The notes under the pieces are model-generated. The model had not been told where the DNA came from. It worked only from the letters and a program-made list of their open reading frames with translations, and made no database searches. A DNA stretch of 64,000 nucleotides from Bugula neritina (taxonomy: Eukaryota; Bryozoa; Gymnolaemata; Cheilostomatida; Bugulidae), in the NCBI GenBank assembly GCA_964035545.1, contig OZ037773.1, forward strand, positions 9,016,751 to 9,080,750, in the 5' to 3' direction. This document shows, in pieces, positions 60,601-64,000 of this stretch (within the stretch, counting starts at the first letter, position 1; each line of letters begins with the position of its first letter). Both the position numbers and the translations under genes were made by a program.

Positions 60601-63600
60601 TTCACGACGGGGGCCACAACTACCACACATCTCTTCTCTGGTAAACAATACAACATGTCAGTTGTTACGGGTGGCTGTGAGGTACGCCCCAAACTAAACC
60701 AGAGCCACTGATAATCAGTTGCTTGTAGCCAGGTAGTGTATGCTAAAGGTTGTTCTAGCAAGTTCTTATTTGACTAGTCGCACAACATTGCAAAAGGACA
60801 AAGAAAACCTTTCTGAACCAAAACACTGCACACTTTCAAACACATTGTTAATAAAATCTCACTGCCGATAGAGAAGAACCATTTCTAAATGTCCAGCTGT
60901 ATTGACTCATTACATTATATACAAAGTGTTGACTGCAGATGTGAGCTGCAGATTTCCAATTAACATCTGACAACATTTGACAGCATATCACACTACAAGT
61001 AACAAGTGATCAAGTGAAATCCTTCTGCAAAAAACTTTGCCAAAAGAATATTTAAATAATTAATTGAATTCATCATGAAGAGAATTCAAATCTATTAACT
61101 GAAATACTCAGAACCTACTAAGCTTGGAATAAATTTAGAAAGACAATTATTCAAAGAAATGTAAAATAAACTCTAGAATGACGCAAACTCATTTTACTAT
61201 CACCTGCAGAGTAAAATCCCACACAAATACGGAATGATTTATTTTGGAAGCAAATTACATGCAACTTCACTTCACGCTGAGCTGACATTAGGACATACAG
61301 ACAGACAGACATCATTGTGACATCAGCTGACAGCATCCAACTAGCCGGCAGCAACAGCGACCTTTCCTATTTCACAGGAAGTGATGTAATATACTCACCG
61401 ACTGGAATAATCTTGAGGGTTTTATTCGCGCAGTCGAGTGTGACGAGAGCCTCGATTTCATCACACTTGTACCAGACGTAGTAATAGTCGCAGTTCTCAA
61501 CTTCCGTCCAGTAGGCTACTACTCCGGGGAGTCCCTCCTCTCCCACAATGTCAACTATCTGCACGGAAGGAGCTGGAGCTAAGTCTACAAGTATGAGTCA
61601 TCAGACTTGTCAATGAACAGCCAGAGAAACAGAGCTACTGTTGAGATAATGTACTATACCTGGCTGAGTTTACTAACTTAGCTGCCCTGCCACTTACCTT
61701 TAACTAAAGGTGACTCACCTGTGGTAACTAAAGGTGACTCACCTGTGGTGACTAAAGGTACCTCACCTGTGGTGACTAAAGGTAACCCACCTGTAGTGAC
61801 TAAAAATGACTCACCTGGTGATTTGATGAGCTGCCGCTGAAGCTGCTGGACTCGCGCCACTGGCTCACTGATGGCCTCAACCTCCACGAATAAAGTCACA
61901 TTTTTTCTGAATCCTGAATAAGAAATATGATTGGAGGTCAAATTGTTGGGATTTTACACAAGTTGGGAAAGCTTTTCCTAATTCATTATAACTTTTCATG
62001 TATCATCTCAGCTATGCCAGAAATGTTATGCTTTTTCCACTCTCATTATGGCTACTACACAATAGCTTAATATTGCAACATAACATAATATTACAAAAGA
62101 CATGGGCTAGCTGTGACCAACAAAACAAATTGCATGTGATTTTAAAACTATGACCCTATAGGGAGGATTCTTTTAAAACTATGACCCTATAGGGAGGATT
62201 CTTTTATTCTCGAGGACTGAAAAATATCATTTCACAATTAAAACCATTAGCACAATGACATATTTGAATTCCCATGAGCTGAATAACAGCTAGTAACTAA
62301 TACTAATAATCATTATTTTAATTATTCAACTTGTGGTAATTATGCAACATTTTAGAGCAACTTTGGTGGTCATCTCATGCATTTAAAGAAATCCCTCAAC
62401 TCTTGTAACAATAATCTTGTTTTATGAATCATCTACAGCTTAACATTAAATATTTTTTAATAAATTTCTACCTGATGCCTATATACTATAACAGGAGTAT
62501 ATATACTATAATAGAAGTATATATACTATAACAGGAGTATATATACTATAATAGAAATATTGTATATATAATACATGAAGACAACAAAAGAAAATATATA
62601 TTCAAGGCATAGAAGTTGCTTGCAGTGAAAGCCAACGTATTCAGAGGCAGTGAAATGTTTAGTTCTGCTTTGATATTTTCTCTGGTTTTTTAATGCCAAA
62701 AGCTCAAAAAAATATTTTAACAATTATTTTATATGTAAGTTGTTCTAATATTTAAATTATGGTGTTTATTATACTGGCATTTACAGCAGAGTATAAATTA
62801 TATCAAAGCGAGAGTATAGGAATTATCTCCACCTTCAATCAGCGTGTAGTTCTGATTGTTACTCCTCTCTATGAGCTCCGAGATGACATGAGGCACTACG
62901 TCCTCTGTATTATGATGCCGTAGTATGACTCTGTAACTGGCCACCATAGGCAGCGAGTTCCACTGTATAAGCAGCACATTGCTGAAGTCTATCACCTCCA
63001 ACCCATACTCAACTAACAAACAGAGAACACAGTCTATTTATCACCTAGTCCAACAACTAATAACAGGAAATGGGAACGTTACGCAACAGCAACATACATG
63101 CATAATAAGTTGATCTGGAGTAATAAATTAATAATGACATATAAGCCAACATGGTAGTCACTGTAATTACAGTATAAGTACTAAACATTCAACTCATGGA
63201 TAATACTAGTAGAAATAAAGGAATTAATCTCACTATATTTGATAGCAGCAGGAGGGTTGATCTGCTTTGAGAAAGCTTGAATAAAGTGAGGGGGGCTAAT
63301 CTGACCCCCGACTCGGTTGAACACCGAGAGTTGGATTCTGTAGTCTACGTCTCCCAGGATAGTCTCAAAGGTGGCATTGCAGCAGACAGTGTCGTTTGCT
63401 AGGCAGGGCTTACACTGACACTCATTGGGCAGTAGCAGCTGCAAAGAGCAGGCAAGTCTATATGGCAACTGATAGCAAGCACCTTGCCCCAGCTGTCACC
63501 GAGAGCACAGCTAACCTGGCTATTGGCTGGACATGAGTGATGCATGGTTAGCCAGCAGTGTGATAGCCATGACAATGTGTCATCAATCACCTTGCACACA

Positions 63601-64000
63601 CTTGTCATATTATACATCACCAAAACATGCTTATTTACTGCCTTTATATATAAAGAAATAGTTGAGGAAACTGACTATTTCTACTGTTGAGTTTTTAAAG
63701 CTCAACTTTCCAAGTATATACATGCATCAGCAAAAAAAAACACATTCAGTTTTAAATTTAAAATTTTCTGGTTTTTTTGGTAGCAAAATTCGAAAAGAAA
63801 CACTGTTTTAATAGATACATACGCTGTTATATGTCACACCAGTTATACTACAACTTACTGTGTAAACTTGAGAATTTCACATGACATTAGCTCAATCAAG
63901 CACCTGCCATGTGATGTCACACCAAGATGGCACTTGGTTACACACATTCAGGGCTACTTTACCTTGTAGATGATCTCGCTGTCAGGAGAACAGGCGGCAG
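57616..64000 (-). CDS. FN3-repeat single-pass receptor, 3' part (13 exons, runs off the window)
   Basis: Exons in coding order: 63963-beyond 64000, 63234-63438, 62833-63012, 61698-61913 (or shorter, see splice-site entry), 61399-61578, 60503-60637, 60041-60213, 59633-59900, 59143-59343, 58773-58890, 58323-58536, 58054-58211, 57616-57868. Phase is unbroken to TGA at 57616; about 739 residues are visible in the short form. The ectodomain has a Cys-rich stretch (NECQCKPCLANDTVCC), then four or five FN3-like modules (VDYRIQLSVFNRVGG; LLIQWNSLPMVASYRVIL; YEFQVTAFTNVSEERRVSP; TVVNWNSISSEHDLTMYVLQ; LLPSTTYNITVTGINLHGAG). Most module borders lie at phase-1 introns. One transmembrane helix (IGIIIGVSISLILIIISALM) is followed by KK and a tail of about 208 residues, Ser-rich, with tyrosines in SNYELTM, LGEYDIEEE and DDNYGSP and no kinase domain. 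FN3 adhesion or guidance receptors (protogenin/DCC-like) and cytokine receptors are both possible. Confidence 0.85.
61698..61815 (-). repeat. 24-bp tandem repeat carrying six in-phase 5' splice sites
   Basis: On the minus strand, donors follow one another with exon ends at 61815 (CCAG|GTGAGT), 61791 (ACAG|GTGGGT), 61767 (ACAG|GTGAGG), 61743 and 61719 (ACAG|GTGAGT) and 61698 (AAAG|GTAAGT, a perfect consensus). Spacing is 24, 24, 24, 24 and 21 nt, so all are phase 1. The frame stays open across the array and encodes an 8-residue repeat of the type GESPLVTT. Any donor joins exon 61399-61578 in frame. Confidence 0.85.
61914..62832. other. Long intron of the FN3 receptor
   Basis: No exon was recognised. 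A 29-bp segment TTTTAAAACTATGACCCTAT plus AGGGAGGAT is tandemly duplicated near 62140-62200, and a short TATATACTATAA(C/T)AG repeat lies at 62480-62555. Confidence 0.6.

Overview
The window is animal nuclear DNA. It is clearly AT-rich, with short exons, GT-AG introns and many minisatellites. An inhibitory SMAD, caspases, a TFAM-like HMG protein, a Shisa-like membrane protein and a fibronectin type III (FN3) receptor together make it metazoan. Compact gene packing and deep divergence from vertebrate proteins suggest an early-branching animal. A sponge is my best guess, but the sequence alone does not prove it. Exon models were built by hand from GT/AG sites and checked for unbroken codon phase; no search or alignment program was run.

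Layout. 1-3.1 kb, minus strand: part of an unrecognised helical gene and a single-exon gene with a HEPN-like R-x4-H motif. 4.1-6.8 kb: gene-free minisatellites. 7.7-12.6 kb, plus: a nine-exon, 446-residue coiled-coil gene I cannot name. 14.9-31.6 kb, plus: a nearly complete SLY1/SCFD1 gene with 19 exons. Its intron 15 (about 8 kb) contains a two-exon caspase-like gene (A) on the same strand with its own TATA box. A second caspase-like gene (B) lies at 32.6-34.6 kb. It belongs to a roughly 5-kb copy of the segment 26.1-32.2 kb, so caspase A, the end of SCFD1 and the intron repeats were duplicated together in tandem. The copy then lost the part holding SCFD1 exons 16-17, and its exon 18 is decayed.

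41.3-47.2 kb, plus: an inhibitory SMAD (SMAD6/7-like) with MH1 and MH2 domains but no PPxY motif in its short linker. 47.9-51.9 kb, minus: a small five-exon Shisa-like protein. 52.8-56.5 kb, plus: a TFAM-like two-HMG-box protein, divergent from the Shisa-like gene across about 0.9 kb. 57.6-64 kb, minus: the 3' part (13 exons) of a single-pass FN3 receptor that runs off the window.

The most interesting points are these. A tandem series of six in-phase 5' splice sites in the FN3 receptor could add 0 to 39 linker residues in 8-residue steps. The nested and duplicated caspases keep the catalytic His/Cys but lack the expected basic S1-pocket residues. The duplication carried the tail of SCFD1 with it. 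Several SCFD1 introns also carry tandem repeats that grow out of their own 5' splice sites. An exact palindromic SMAD-binding element lies about 3 kb upstream of the I-SMAD gene. The genes look like an unrelated housekeeping and signalling neighbourhood rather than one pathway.
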